Source: CALJFL01 sp039964455 (GTDB taxonomy: Bacteria > Pseudomonadota > Gammaproteobacteria > Pseudomonadales > Halieaceae). Taken from it: a DNA stretch of 64,000 bases. The notes under the pieces are model-generated. The model did no database searches. It was not told the origin of the DNA and saw only the letters and a program-made list of their open reading frames with translations. The translations under genes were made by a program, and so were the position numbers. Location: positions 306,309 to 370,308 of the forward strand of contig JBDVXK010000024.1 of the NCBI GenBank assembly GCA_039964455.1, in the 5' to 3' direction. Shown here piece after piece: positions 1 through 8,753 of this stretch (the stretch's first letter is position 1; every line of letters begins with the position of its first letter).

Positions 1-254
1 AGCCTTTGGCGGGCACCACTGCTCTGCGCCGGGGTGGAGCCATATTTCTGGGCGATATGCTCACGCAGTTCCTGACCCTCTGGAGGCATGTTCGGGTTGA
101 GCTCAAAAGGCTGCCAGTGAATCTCCAGCTCAAACTCACCGGGCATCTGGGCCAGGGCTTTCTGCAACTGCAAGTAGCCAATGATGCACCAGGGGCAAAC
201 CACATCGGATACGATATCCACCCGTAGCGGCATTAACTGTTTACTGTCTGTCAT
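1..254 (-). CDS. DsbA-family thioredoxin-fold oxidoreductase (FrnE-like), partial
   Basis: N-terminal 84 codons of a DsbA-family protein; the rest lies beyond the left edge. A CPWC redox motif sits near residues 20-23 and is followed by IGY, as in the FrnE/2-hydroxychromene-2-carboxylate isomerase branch. There is no signal peptide, so the product is probably cytoplasmic. The N-terminal strand before CPWC and the helix after it fit the thioredoxin fold. The ATG overlaps the stop of the upstream carrier gene by four bases (ATGA), implying translational coupling. Members of this branch act as disulfide or thiol oxidoreductases or glutathione-dependent isomerases. The substrate cannot be told from the fragment. 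Confidence 0.8.
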   Translation of the reverse strand, partial: MTDSKQLMPLRVDIVSDVVCPWCIIGYLQLQKALAQMPGEFELEIHWQPFELNPNMPPEGQELREHIAQKYGSTPAQSSGARQR

Positions 255-1540
255 TGATTTTGCTCCTCTTGCCTTCGCTGATAGCTACGACCCAACAGCA
301 CGCCGACAGTCGCCCATAGGGCGGCAATACCTGCGCCTACTACAGCAATACCAGCCATACCAAGCCCGACGCCCTGGCTGAGGCCGGTAAACAACCACCC
401 CATGATGACGTCGCCGCCGCGGTAGGCAACGATGTCGATAACAGGCTTGGTTTTGAAGCGGTCCTCCCGGTCTACCAGTGTAAACAGCACCTCTCTCGCG
501 GGCCGGGTTACCCCATAGTTACCCGCTTTGGCCACCACATGCATGCCCACCGCCACGATTAACACGGGGGAGAAGGCAAGCACCAACATGCCAAACACAA
601 GTACCACCGGCACTATCGCCAGCGCCACCGGCATGCCTACGCGACTCACCAGGCGGCCGGTAACGAAAAATGCCAACAGATAAGTGAGCGTATTAACCAG
701 CGCATCACGATAGCCGTAAATCATGGTGCGGGTTTCGCGGTCATATTCCGCCAACAGGTTTTTCTGCTCAAAGTAAACGAAGGAGCCAATGCCTGTGTAA
801 AGAATAATAAAGATGCCAATACCCAGAAGATAAGGGTTGCTGACAAACTCGCGGAAGCCGCTTAAGGGATTGCCTCCTATGGAGTCTGCGACAGGCGCTG
901 AATGCAAAACATTACCCAACTCGGTTCTGCCAAGATGATGTAGATAGAAAATCAGCGGTATGGGCAGCAGGAGAATGCCGGCGGCTATCAGGATCATGGA
1001 CTCTACGACCATGGTCTGGGCCAGTACACCAGAAAGCAACGGACCCACAATCGCGCCAAGGCTTGCACCGGCCGCAATAATCGAGAAAAGTCGGCCGGCC
1101 TGGTCCTTGTTGAAAATATCGGCCATAAAGCTCCAGAACACCGACACATGAAACAGGGCAAAAACGCTGACCCACAGGTAAAAGACCTTGTTCACCACGT
1201 CCCTTCCCAGAAGCGACTCAAGGAAATAGAACGCTACGAAACTAGCCGCAAAGAACCCGTATACGGCGGGCACTAACGCACGAAAGGGAATACGACTGAC
1301 TGCGATACCGTAGAGCGCGACGATACCGGTGCTAACGAAAAAGTTGATCGTCCACAGTGTGCTCAGTTCGGCGTCCGTCCAGTCGCTGGCCATGGCATCG
1401 CGCACAGGTCGCAGAAGGTAGTAAGCAACCATCAGGGTAAAAACGAAGAGAAATGACGCCGACGTCGCCCTGATCTCGTTTTTTTCAATACCCGAGAGGG
1501 ATTTGAGTAACAGGGCCAATAGGCCTTTCTTTTCAGTCAA
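251..1540 (-). CDS. ATP/ADP-translocase-like (NTT/Npt family) membrane carrier
   Basis: Polytopic protein of 429 residues with about 12 hydrophobic segments. The first one ends in YYLLRPVRDAM (40-50), the signature of proteobacterial proteins related to the chlamydial and plastid ATP/ADP translocases (COG3202). FWSFMADIFN near residues 134-143 and the following SIIAAGASLGAIVGPLLSG also match this branch. Only a TTG fits as start; no in-frame ATG lies nearby and the N-terminus MTEKKGLLALLLKSL is family-like. Whether free-living bacterial members carry nucleotides is unknown, so the substrate is open. It is one of three paralogues in the window, the others being at 34682 and 36315. It overlaps the downstream DsbA-like gene by four bases. 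Confidence 0.75.
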   Translation of the reverse strand: MTEKKGLLALLLKSLSGIEKNEIRATSASFLFVFTLMVAYYLLRPVRDAMASDWTDAELSTLWTINFFVSTGIVALYGIAVSRIPFRALVPAVYGFFAASFVAFYFLESLLGRDVVNKVFYLWVSVFALFHVSVFWSFMADIFNKDQAGRLFSIIAAGASLGAIVGPLLSGVLAQTMVVESMILIAAGILLLPIPLIFYLHHLGRTELGNVLHSAPVADSIGGNPLSGFREFVSNPYLLGIGIFIILYTGIGSFVYFEQKNLLAEYDRETRTMIYGYRDALVNTLTYLLAFFVTGRLVSRVGMPVALAIVPVVLVFGMLVLAFSPVLIVAVGMHVVAKAGNYGVTRPAREVLFTLVDREDRFKTKPVIDIVAYRGGDVIMGWLFTGLSQGVGLGMAGIAVVGAGIAALWATVGVLLGRSYQRRQEEQNQ

Positions 1541-1598
1541 GGTTTCATACTCTGAGCTTCAGGGGGCGCCGCCGGCCGCTAAGCCGGCGACGAATTTC

Positions 1599-2027
1599 TT
1601 AAAGTGTAGCCAGCAGCGCTCGCACTACCATCACCCAGAGCGCCAGCGAGGCAATCAGGTAGGTGATAAACCGATGCATCACCGCGTTGTAGCTACAGGC
1701 AATCGCACTGTGCAGAACCCGAAACAAAAGGAATGCCCAGGCACAGTAAACATGCACTGAATCTACCTGACCAAAAACTGTCAGTGCCAGGCATATCGCG
1801 TAGAACAGCACCGGCATCTCAAACAGATTTTTCAGGTTGTGGCTGGCCCTGGACACCTCATCAGGCAATAGCGCCTGAACCATGGCTGGCGTTTTCATTT
1901 CTTCGGCATCAATCTTGTTGGCCGTGGCGTAACCAAGACGCTGTACAAACATGACTATCCAGACCACGAGTGTGAGAACCATTACGCCCAACATGGGTAA
2001 GGCGAGCTCATTACTGAATTCCGGCAT
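1599..2027 (-). CDS. MAPEG family membrane protein
   Basis: 142-residue protein with four predicted membrane helices, the size and topology of MAPEG proteins (microsomal glutathione S-transferase/FLAP relatives). The conserved block is ASHNLKNLFEMPVLFYA around residues 80-96, matching the family pattern N-x-x-E-x-x-P. A good AAGGAG ribosome-binding site precedes the ATG. Many bacterial members are of unknown function; eukaryotic ones conjugate glutathione or make eicosanoids. It stands alone between the carrier gene and the divergent ArsC-like gene. Confidence 0.85.
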   Translation of the reverse strand: MPEFSNELALPMLGVMVLTLVVWIVMFVQRLGYATANKIDAEEMKTPAMVQALLPDEVSRASHNLKNLFEMPVLFYAICLALTVFGQVDSVHVYCAWAFLLFRVLHSAIACSYNAVMHRFITYLIASLALWVMVVRALLATL

Positions 2028-2174
2028 GGCACTTCTCCTTTTTTTATTGAAATAGGGCCGCGCTAGGCACCCGAGCCGTTCTGATTGTAGCGGCTCCCAT
2101 CCGCTATATCTAACCGGGCGTATTTGCTATGCTACGCGGCCCTCAAACAGCGGGCCCAAGAAGGAAATCGGAAG

Positions 2175-2531
2175 TTGATTACACTGTATGGCATCAAGAA
2201 TTGTGACACCGTTAAAAAGGCACGACGGTGGCTGGAGCAGCAGGACATCGAATACCGTTTTCACGACTTTCGCGAAGACGGGCTGAGTCCTGAAGACGCG
2301 TCAGCCTGGCTGAAGGAACTGGGTTGGGAGACCCTGCTTAATCGGCGCAGTACCAGCTGGAAAGCGTTGTCGCCCGAAGAGCGGGAGAGCATGAATGAGG
2401 AGACCGCGCTGGCTGCCATTATCGCGCAGCCGACATTGATTAAGCGACCGCTGCTGGATACCGGTCACGAGCGACATACCGGGTTCAAGACAGAAACCTA
2501 CCAGGATATTTTCAGCCGGCACACCTTGTAG
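2175..2531 (+). CDS. ArsC/Spx-family protein (YffB-like)
   Basis: 118-residue ArsC-family protein starting at a TTG with AAGGA nine bases upstream. An ATG at 2124 is in frame but would add 17 residues unlike the family. The start LITLYGIKNCDTVKKARRWL has the single cysteine in the NCDTVKKAR loop, typical of YffB rather than of true arsenate reductase. Its C-terminal half carries the RPLLD segment with the basic residue of the family. YffB-like genes lie beside the dap genes in pseudomonads too, as here (33 bases before dapD). The role is probably thiol or glutathione related and remains poorly defined. Confidence 0.85.
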   Translation: MITLYGIKNCDTVKKARRWLEQQDIEYRFHDFREDGLSPEDASAWLKELGWETLLNRRSTSWKALSPEERESMNEETALAAIIAQPTLIKRPLLDTGHERHTGFKTETYQDIFSRHTL

Positions 2532-2563
2532 CCGGCCCACCGAAAACGTAACAGGACAAAAAG

Positions 2564-3583
2564 ATGACAGATAGCGCATTTGCCTTCGGCATCGGCATTG
2601 GTACCCGTAACAATAATGACCAGTGGCTCGAGGTGTTCTACCCACTCCCCGCTATTGCACCCTCAGCAGAGTTTGCATCAGCGGTAGGCGAGTTCAGCAA
2701 CGGCCAGCCACTCGATGACGGCGAGCTCCGGCAGCTGCGGCTTGGCCTGGAACATGCGGGCGAAAAAGAGCAGGCCTCAATGGTGAGCCGATTAATGGAT
2801 TCAGAGCGGCCGATTATCGCGGTACTACTGGAAACTGATAGCGCACCTGCCACCGTGCCAGAAGGCTATCTCAAGCTGCATCTATTATCTCACCGACTGG
2901 TAGCGCCCCATGGCACCGACCTCACCGGATTGTTTGGCGTACTGCCAAATGTGGCCTGGACCAACGAAGGCGCTATCGATCTGGCAGAGCTGCCCGACCG
3001 GCAATTGCAGGCAAGACTGCGCGGCGAGACGCTGGAAGTAAGTTGTGTGGACAAGTTCCCCAAGATGACCAACTACGTGGTGCCCACAGGGGTACGTATT
3101 GCCCACACCGCGCGGGTACGCCTTGGCGCCTATCTGGGCGAAGGCACGACCATCATGCACGAGGGATTTGTGAACTTTAATGCCGGTACCGACGGCCCCG
3201 GCATGATAGAGGGCAGAATCTCTGCGGGTGTGCGTGTCGGCAGCGGCTCAGACCTGGGCGGCGGTTGCTCCACTATAGGAACACTGTCAGGGGGTGGCGA
3301 TATCATCATCTCTGTCGGCAAGGAGTGTCTCATTGGCGCCAATGCCGGCATAGGTATTCCACTGGGTGACCGCTGCACAGTAGAAGCCGGGCTGTTTATT
3401 ACAGCCGGCACCAAAGTCAGTATGCTGGATGCCGAGGGCAATACAGTAGAGACCGCAAAGGCGCGCGAGCTGATCGGCAAGTCTGATTTGTTGTTCCGAC
3501 GCAATTCAACCAGCGGGGCGGTGGAATGCCTGACCAATCGCTCAGCTATTGAATTGAACGAAGAACTCCACGCTCACAACTAA
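2564..3583 (+). CDS. dapD: 2,3,4,5-tetrahydropyridine-2,6-dicarboxylate N-succinyltransferase
   Basis: Catalyses succinylation of tetrahydrodipicolinate in the succinylase branch of lysine and diaminopimelate synthesis. The 339-residue length and N-terminus (FAFGIGIGT) match the long Pseudomonas-type DapD rather than the roughly 274-residue E. coli form. The central region around 180-270 shows the hexapeptide left-handed beta-helix (GAYLGEGTTIMHEGFVNFNA, then RVGSGSDLGGGCSTIGTLSG). It is followed after 20 bases by dapE, the next-but-one step, so the two are probably one transcript with the ArsC-like gene. ACAGGACA provides the ribosome-binding site. Confidence 0.95.
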   Translation: MTDSAFAFGIGIGTRNNNDQWLEVFYPLPAIAPSAEFASAVGEFSNGQPLDDGELRQLRLGLEHAGEKEQASMVSRLMDSERPIIAVLLETDSAPATVPEGYLKLHLLSHRLVAPHGTDLTGLFGVLPNVAWTNEGAIDLAELPDRQLQARLRGETLEVSCVDKFPKMTNYVVPTGVRIAHTARVRLGAYLGEGTTIMHEGFVNFNAGTDGPGMIEGRISAGVRVGSGSDLGGGCSTIGTLSGGGDIIISVGKECLIGANAGIGIPLGDRCTVEAGLFITAGTKVSMLDAEGNTVETAKARELIGKSDLLFRRNSTSGAVECLTNRSAIELNEELHAHN

Positions 3584-3603
3584 ACCGCCCAAGGACACAC
3601 CTC

Positions 3604-4734
3604 ATGGACGCCACGCTCGAACTAACCCGGGAATTAATCTCCCGCCAGTCGGTGACCCCGAGTGACGAGGGTTGTCAGGCGTTAATGATGGCCCGATTGT
3701 CCGCCATCGGTTTCACCTGCACCGAGCTGGCCTTTGGCGATGTCAGTAACTTCTGGGCTGAACGCGGCACAGAAGGCCCTTTGCTGGTTTTCGCCGGCCA
3801 TACCGATGTAGTACCTACTGGCCCTGTGGATCAATGGGATTCTGACCCTTTCACACCCAGCGAAAGAGAGGGTCTACTCTACGGTCGCGGGACAGCGGAC
3901 ATGAAAGCCAGCCTCGCGGCAATGATAACGGCCTGCGAGACGTTCTTTGCCCAACACCCCGACCACAACGGGCGACTGGGTTTCCTGATCACCTCCGACG
4001 AAGAAGGCCCTGCAACAGACGGTACGGTCAAAGTTATGGAATACCTGCAGGCCCAGGGCAAGGCTATCGATTACTGCCTGGTTGGCGAGCCATCCAGCAG
4101 TGCGGCCATGGGAGACACAATCAAGAACGGCAGGCGCGGCTCGCTGGGGGCCCGGATGACTGTGCGCGGAACTCAGGGACATATCGCCTACCCACAACTT
4201 GCCGACAATCCCATACACCGTGCCATGCCTGCGCTGCATGCGCTGGCAGCAGAGCAATGGGATGAAGGGAATGAATTTTTCCCGCCCACCTCTATGCAAG
4301 TTTCCAACATTCACTCGGGCACAGGGGCAACCAACGTGATACCGGGAGAACTGGAGGTGTTTTTCAACTTCCGCTTTTCTACCGAAGTTACCGATGCGCA
4401 GTTGCGTGCGCGCACCGAAGCGATCCTTGATCGCTTTGATCTGAATTACGAGATTGACTGGAATTTAAGCGGACAACCTTTCCTGACATCGGCCGGGGCA
4501 CTGGTGGAAGCCGCTCAGGCAAGTATTCTCGCCGCCACTGGCCTGAACACAGAACTGTCTACCGCAGGTGGCACCTCAGACGGGCGCTTTATCGCACCTT
4601 ACGGTGTTCAGGTCGTGGAGCTTGGGCCGGTGAATGCGTCTATTCATAAAATTAATGAACACGTGCGTATTGCAGATTTGCCGCGGCTATCAGAGGTGTA
4701 CCTGGGAATTATCCAGCGGCTACTGGCCCACTAG
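3604..4734 (+). CDS. dapE: succinyl-diaminopimelate desuccinylase
   Basis: 376-residue M20-family zinc metallopeptidase that hydrolyses N-succinyl-LL-diaminopimelate. Metal-site motifs are visible: FAGHTDVVPTG (His and Asp) near residues 63-73, GRGTADMKAS near 98-107, and TSDEEGPATDG (catalytic and metal Glu) near 133-143. The C-terminal STAGGTSDGRF and a late HKINEH histidine segment complete the site. Length is normal for DapE. AAGGA precedes the ATG. The last 15 bases overlap the 3' end of the convergent SDR gene. Confidence 0.96.
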   Translation: MDATLELTRELISRQSVTPSDEGCQALMMARLSAIGFTCTELAFGDVSNFWAERGTEGPLLVFAGHTDVVPTGPVDQWDSDPFTPSEREGLLYGRGTADMKASLAAMITACETFFAQHPDHNGRLGFLITSDEEGPATDGTVKVMEYLQAQGKAIDYCLVGEPSSSAAMGDTIKNGRRGSLGARMTVRGTQGHIAYPQLADNPIHRAMPALHALAAEQWDEGNEFFPPTSMQVSNIHSGTGATNVIPGELEVFFNFRFSTEVTDAQLRARTEAILDRFDLNYEIDWNLSGQPFLTSAGALVEAAQASILAATGLNTELSTAGGTSDGRFIAPYGVQVVELGPVNASIHKINEHVRIADLPRLSEVYLGIIQRLLAH

Positions 4735-5478
4735 GTCCAACTGGTTCTCAAGGGCTGTACGCACAATTCCCTGATTCACTTCACCTGGAATCACCAGCAC
4801 CCGGTCTTCGTCCAACGCGGCCAAACTAGCTGCCACTACCGCATCAGACTCCATCCACATAGCCTCTGGAGTGCGGGCGATATCAAAGTTGCCAAAGCCT
4901 TCGCTGGCGTGCATTTCGGTTCGGGTAAATCCGGGGCACAGACACTGCACCTGTATGCCTGCCGCCCTTACCTCTTCCTGCAACGACCGCGAAAACGACG
5001 CCACAAATGCCTTGCTGGCGCCATACACTACCGTATCTTTCATCGGTAACAATGCAGCCACCGACGCTACGTTAACGATATGTCCACCACCCAGCGCTTG
5101 CATGAATGGAATCGCCGCATTAGAGAGTTCTACCGTGGCGTCCACATGCAGCCGAATCATGTTCAACTGTTGCGACAGCTCCCCATCCACCATCGCCCCA
5201 AAGGTGCCGAAACCCGCATTGTTAACCAGGATATCTACTGGGCCCTTCTGACGCAGGGCCTCCACGGTTCGAGTCACACCCTCGACAGTGGCAAGATCTG
5301 CAACGACCACATGCACTTCCGCCTCGCCTTTCAGCTCGCTGGCGATTTCCCTGAGTCGATCTTCACGCCTGGCAACAGCGATGATCACTTCGCAGCGCTG
5401 GGCCAGCTGGCGGCAAAACTCTGCCCCCAGTCCGGAAGATGCTCCCGTAACCAGGGCCGTGGTCTTGTGTGTTGTCAT
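4720..5478 (-). CDS. short-chain dehydrogenase/reductase (SDR)
   Basis: 252-residue classical SDR. TGASSGLGAEF (12-22) is the dinucleotide-binding glycine motif, NNAGFGTFG (near 86-94) the structural motif, and YGASKAFV (near 152-159) contains the catalytic Tyr and Lys. A serine lies about 13 residues before the Tyr. An Arg in ARRED after beta-2 suggests NADP(H) preference. It is closest in style to YdfG/DltE-type oxidoreductases; the substrate cannot be predicted. It is followed in the opposite orientation by dapE and preceded by the TraB/GumN gene on the same strand (17-base gap). Confidence 0.85.
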   Translation of the reverse strand: MTTHKTTALVTGASSGLGAEFCRQLAQRCEVIIAVARREDRLREIASELKGEAEVHVVVADLATVEGVTRTVEALRQKGPVDILVNNAGFGTFGAMVDGELSQQLNMIRLHVDATVELSNAAIPFMQALGGGHIVNVASVAALLPMKDTVVYGASKAFVASFSRSLQEEVRAAGIQVQCLCPGFTRTEMHASEGFGNFDIARTPEAMWMESDAVVAASLAALDEDRVLVIPGEVNQGIVRTALENQLDLVGQ

Positions 5479-5495
5479 AGCAATACCTAAGGCAG

Positions 5496-6365
5496 TTAAT
5501 AGCGAGAAACGGTAAATCCACTGCGGCGCAGCAGCGCGATAATACCCTCTTCACCTACCAGGTGTCCTGCGCCAACCACAACGAAATGATGCCCCGGAGC
5601 GCTCAGCATGGCGACCAACTGTTTAGCCATCGCGTGGTTACGATCATCAAAAAAACGCTTATAGATTTCTTCAAACTCAGGATGACTTTCTCTATCCTCT
5701 GTCAGGAGCAGCCGGTTAAGCGCCGCCGCATCGCCGCGCAACCAGGCCTGATAGATAGGTGTAATCAGAGCTTCCATAGTCTGCAGCTGCTCTAATGTCT
5801 GCGCCATGAAAAGATCGGGATCGGGAAAGTCCAATAACAGGGCAACCTGCTGAGCGGGTGACTCAAGCTGCACGACGGGTTTGCTACCAGCCTGAGTCAA
5901 AAAGTGTCGGTCTATCCCCTGCTCTACCACCATGCCGAGCTCTGCAAGCCGCAAGGTACTCAATGTTGCAGCCAGCAGTCCTGGCTTCATGCGCACCAGT
6001 TGATCGCCGGGCAATCCGCGTTCTTCCATGTAGCACTGCAGTTTCTTCCATACCGCTGCCGACAGATGCTCTTCAACCGTCTCTCCTGCCGGCAACATAC
6101 CCTGGCTGAGAAACAAGCGCTGAATCTCGGTGGCGCCTTCACCGGTGATATCGACCTCCACCACCAGCGAATCGGCCTTATTGAAGGCGGATTCCAGACC
6201 CTCGCGCAGTGGGTACACGTCCGGGAAGGCCATATGGACAGAACCCAGCACGGTGAGTTGTGACTGTTCGCCAGCCACCTGCCACGCCATCAGCGGCTCG
6301 CCGGCGGCGCGCCCAAACTGCGGCACTAGCAGCAGCACAAGGAAAAAAAGCCTGAAGACGGTCAT
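5496..6365 (-). CDS. TraB/GumN family protein, exported
   Basis: 289 residues with an N-terminal signal peptide (MTVFRLFFLVLLLVPQFGRA), which is why the ATG at 6365 is chosen over an upstream start that would bury it. TraB/GumN hallmarks are LGSVHMAFPD near residue 40 and VVGAGHLVGEEG near the C-terminus, together with an EVD acidic motif around 70. This fold is distantly related to the Tiki metalloproteases; bacterial members are uncharacterised and may be periplasmic hydrolases. It sits in a minus-strand run with rsmJ upstream and the SDR downstream. Confidence 0.85.
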   Translation of the reverse strand: MTVFRLFFLVLLLVPQFGRAAGEPLMAWQVAGEQSQLTVLGSVHMAFPDVYPLREGLESAFNKADSLVVEVDITGEGATEIQRLFLSQGMLPAGETVEEHLSAAVWKKLQCYMEERGLPGDQLVRMKPGLLAATLSTLRLAELGMVVEQGIDRHFLTQAGSKPVVQLESPAQQVALLLDFPDPDLFMAQTLEQLQTMEALITPIYQAWLRGDAAALNRLLLTEDRESHPEFEEIYKRFFDDRNHAMAKQLVAMLSAPGHHFVVVGAGHLVGEEGIIALLRRSGFTVSRY

Positions 6366-6407
6366 ATCAATACAATTTCGACGCGAGTGGAGACCGGTGA
6401 AAGACAT

Positions 6408-7268
6408 TCAGGACAACGCCTTCAGCACATAAACGTCATAACGCACCGCTTTACCTTGCACCACATGAGACGGCACTGCGGAGGTCAGTGTGGGTGCCTT
6501 GCGCGGCCGTTTGACGACAACCCTGGCGGGCTCCAATGACATCGCCCGGTCAAACAAGGAGGCCCCCGCTACACGATCATCTATGGCAGGAAGAATGCGT
6601 TGAAACAGTGCCATTTCTTTCTTTACTGCCGCCTGTTTATCCCGTTTTGGAAACATCGGATCCAGGTAAATAACATCGGCTCCCTGCAGATTTTCAGAAG
6701 GCTGGCTCAACATATCACCGGGCAGCAGCTGCATTCTCGCGGTAACTTCAGCAAGCCAATCATCTGCTGAAAATTGCGCGCGATGCAGAGCGGATTGCAG
6801 CATCGCAACAAGGATAGGCTCTCGCTCGCACAGAACGACGCGACAGCCAAGATCAGCAAGCACAAAAGCATCTCTACCCAGGCCAGCGGTTGCATCAATA
6901 ACCTTCAGTGTTGGCTTGCGACCAACGCCCACGGCTTTGCCCAGCAACTCATTGTGACCGCCGCGGCGCCGATGACGCATCGCTTTGCTACCAAATTCGA
7001 TAGCAACAGGACCCGGCGCATTACGCCCCGTCTCCCGCAGCAATAAACCGTGCTCGGTAACAGATAAAACGACCTGAGCATCCGCGCAATCGACCGCCTT
7101 GGCCGCCCCAGACACAAGTGGCAACCCCAGTTGCTTCGAAAGCTCCAGGGCCTGGTCAGAAAGTTCAGGAGCCTCGGCATAGATGGCCAGTAAAGGACTC
7201 TCGATGGAGTCGATATCCACCGCTGTACCGCGCCGGGCGACCTCGGAATGTCGGCGACCACGCGCCAT
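6408..7268 (-). CDS. rsmJ: 16S rRNA (guanine(1516)-N(2))-methyltransferase
   Basis: 286-residue SAM-dependent methyltransferase of the YhiQ/RsmJ family, which methylates G1516 of 16S rRNA. The SAM motif is VIDATAGLGRDAFVLA near residues 126-141, followed by the acidic CERE end of beta-2. The catalytic-type YLDPMFPKR near 200 and the C-terminal VVVKRPRKAP are characteristic. The N-terminal approximately 100 residues are the usual family accessory region. The gene follows the cyclase-like gene by seven bases, so both are probably on one transcript. Confidence 0.93.
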   Translation of the reverse strand: MARGRRHSEVARRGTAVDIDSIESPLLAIYAEAPELSDQALELSKQLGLPLVSGAAKAVDCADAQVVLSVTEHGLLLRETGRNAPGPVAIEFGSKAMRHRRRGGHNELLGKAVGVGRKPTLKVIDATAGLGRDAFVLADLGCRVVLCEREPILVAMLQSALHRAQFSADDWLAEVTARMQLLPGDMLSQPSENLQGADVIYLDPMFPKRDKQAAVKKEMALFQRILPAIDDRVAGASLFDRAMSLEPARVVVKRPRKAPTLTSAVPSHVVQGKAVRYDVYVLKALS

Positions 7269-7275
7269 AACAGTG

Positions 7276-8631
7276 TCAGTCCTCGGTTATCGACTTGGCC
7301 TGGCGCTTGCGCAGCATACTGGCAAGGTCATCGAACAGCGCCTCCGCCGTCTGCGCCCGGCTCTCTTCAGCGTCGGCGGCTGCCATCGTATCCTGCTCAG
7401 GCTGTGGTTGTTGTCCGGCAGAGTTACCCTCTGCAACGCGACCGGGCAACTGCGTTGGGTCCAGCCCCAGCGCCAATGCCTGTCCGTCCAGATCTATATC
7501 CACCTGCAGGTTGTAAGCATAACGAGTGAGCCCATGCTTGTCGGTGATAAGAAAGCGGCGCGGTTCCGATTCGCCCGCGCCATTGTCACTAGATGTGAGG
7601 TAGCAGGTCATTGTACTGATGGGTTTGCTGGACAACATGGTGCCCACCAATCGCTCCAGCTCACGATCGCAACTGCGCACATAAGCGCTGGAATCAACCT
7701 TGATGGGTAAAGGCGCACTGCCACGATCCCTTCCCGGTAGCATGCACTCAAAGTCGCCTACGAGAATCTGGTGCGGTTGAGCGAGGTCTACCATGCGTGC
7801 CAGTTCAATGGTTACATCGCCAACGATGTAGCTGAAAACGGTGGGATTGACCCCTTCCGCCTGATACAGCTCGTAATGGCTGCCTATATGGAAAGCGGTT
7901 CGAATAACCGGCACGGTATTGCCGCGCGAAGCGGCTCTGGCGGAGGCGTTATCGGCAACCACCAAAAGCATGAACAAGAAGAGATCCTGACAGGAAAAAG
8001 GCCCCAGATCCCTGTTCCACACATAATAACCATCGCCGGTAGTCGTTCGAGCGAAGTTAATCTCGATTCCCCGGGCCTGCAGCTTGTTGTAGGCCGAATT
8101 CAGCGAGTAGGAAAGACTGTTGAGCTGGCTGGCCTGCTCAAAGGGTGTAAACAGGGAAAAGCTGGCGATATCGAAAAGCAGAACCGCGCGGGTCTCTACG
8201 AAGCTTAGGCCATAGCGTCGGATTAACTCCTCTACCGCACCCATTACCTGTTCGTCCTCAGCCAGAGCGCTACTGAGCTTGATGAATGTAGGCGAAATAT
8301 CCAGCCTTTCAGCAACCTTAAAAAGATCCTCGCGCGATTTGCGCCGCTCTCCCGAGATCAGCTCACGTACAAAGTGCTCATTATCATCAGCCTCTCCGGA
8401 GGCATCCATCGCACAGTAGTTACCCAGAAAATAATGGGGTACCAGAATCACCAGCAGACCACGTTCGTCGGCACTCCAGCACAGCACGATATTCTGGCCC
8501 AGACGCCACTGCTTGCGCAGGGTTTTCTCCAGCGTCTTGAGGTTGCCGCGCTGAACAATACTTATTGCGTCAAGACCGTTATCCAGGACACCGTCCTGCA
8601 GATCGTTAATATCGGTGGACTCAGCCATCAT
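7276..8631 (-). CDS. class III nucleotidyl-cyclase-like protein, altered active site
   Basis: 451 residues, no signal peptide or membrane segment. Residues about 147-300 are homologous to class III adenylate/guanylate cyclases. LLFDIASFS holds the first metal Asp (D154). TTTGDGYYVW holds the second (D200). IVGDVTIELARMVDLAQPHQILVGD (269-293 region) matches the cyclase segment with the transition-state Arg (R279). The usual substrate-selecting Lys before GD is Thr, and the Asn expected before the Arg is not conserved. Activity or substrate may therefore differ. The N-terminal 140 and C-terminal 150 residues match nothing I recognise. Two adjacent ATGs are possible. It heads a transcript with rsmJ. 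Confidence 0.65.
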   Translation of the reverse strand: MMAESTDINDLQDGVLDNGLDAISIVQRGNLKTLEKTLRKQWRLGQNIVLCWSADERGLLVILVPHYFLGNYCAMDASGEADDNEHFVRELISGERRKSREDLFKVAERLDISPTFIKLSSALAEDEQVMGAVEELIRRYGLSFVETRAVLLFDIASFSLFTPFEQASQLNSLSYSLNSAYNKLQARGIEINFARTTTGDGYYVWNRDLGPFSCQDLFLFMLLVVADNASARAASRGNTVPVIRTAFHIGSHYELYQAEGVNPTVFSYIVGDVTIELARMVDLAQPHQILVGDFECMLPGRDRGSAPLPIKVDSSAYVRSCDRELERLVGTMLSSKPISTMTCYLTSSDNGAGESEPRRFLITDKHGLTRYAYNLQVDIDLDGQALALGLDPTQLPGRVAEGNSAGQQPQPEQDTMAAADAEESRAQTAEALFDDLASMLRKRQAKSITED

Positions 8632-8663
8632 GGCACTCGTTTTTATTCATGGTACGAGCTAGC

Positions 8664-8692
8664 ATTATAGAGTCACACTGCTATCGTGGCCA
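8664..8692 (-). promoter_or_regulatory. sigma70-type promoter for the cyclase-like gene
   Basis: Read on the minus strand: TGGCCA, 17 bases, then the perfect -10 TATAAT. It is placed 33 bases before the ATG of the cyclase-like gene. Confidence 0.55.
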
Positions 8693-8753
8693 CGCGGGCA
8701 GGCGAAACAACTGAAATCCGGCCCTCGATACTCTCCCAAGGAAACAATGACGC

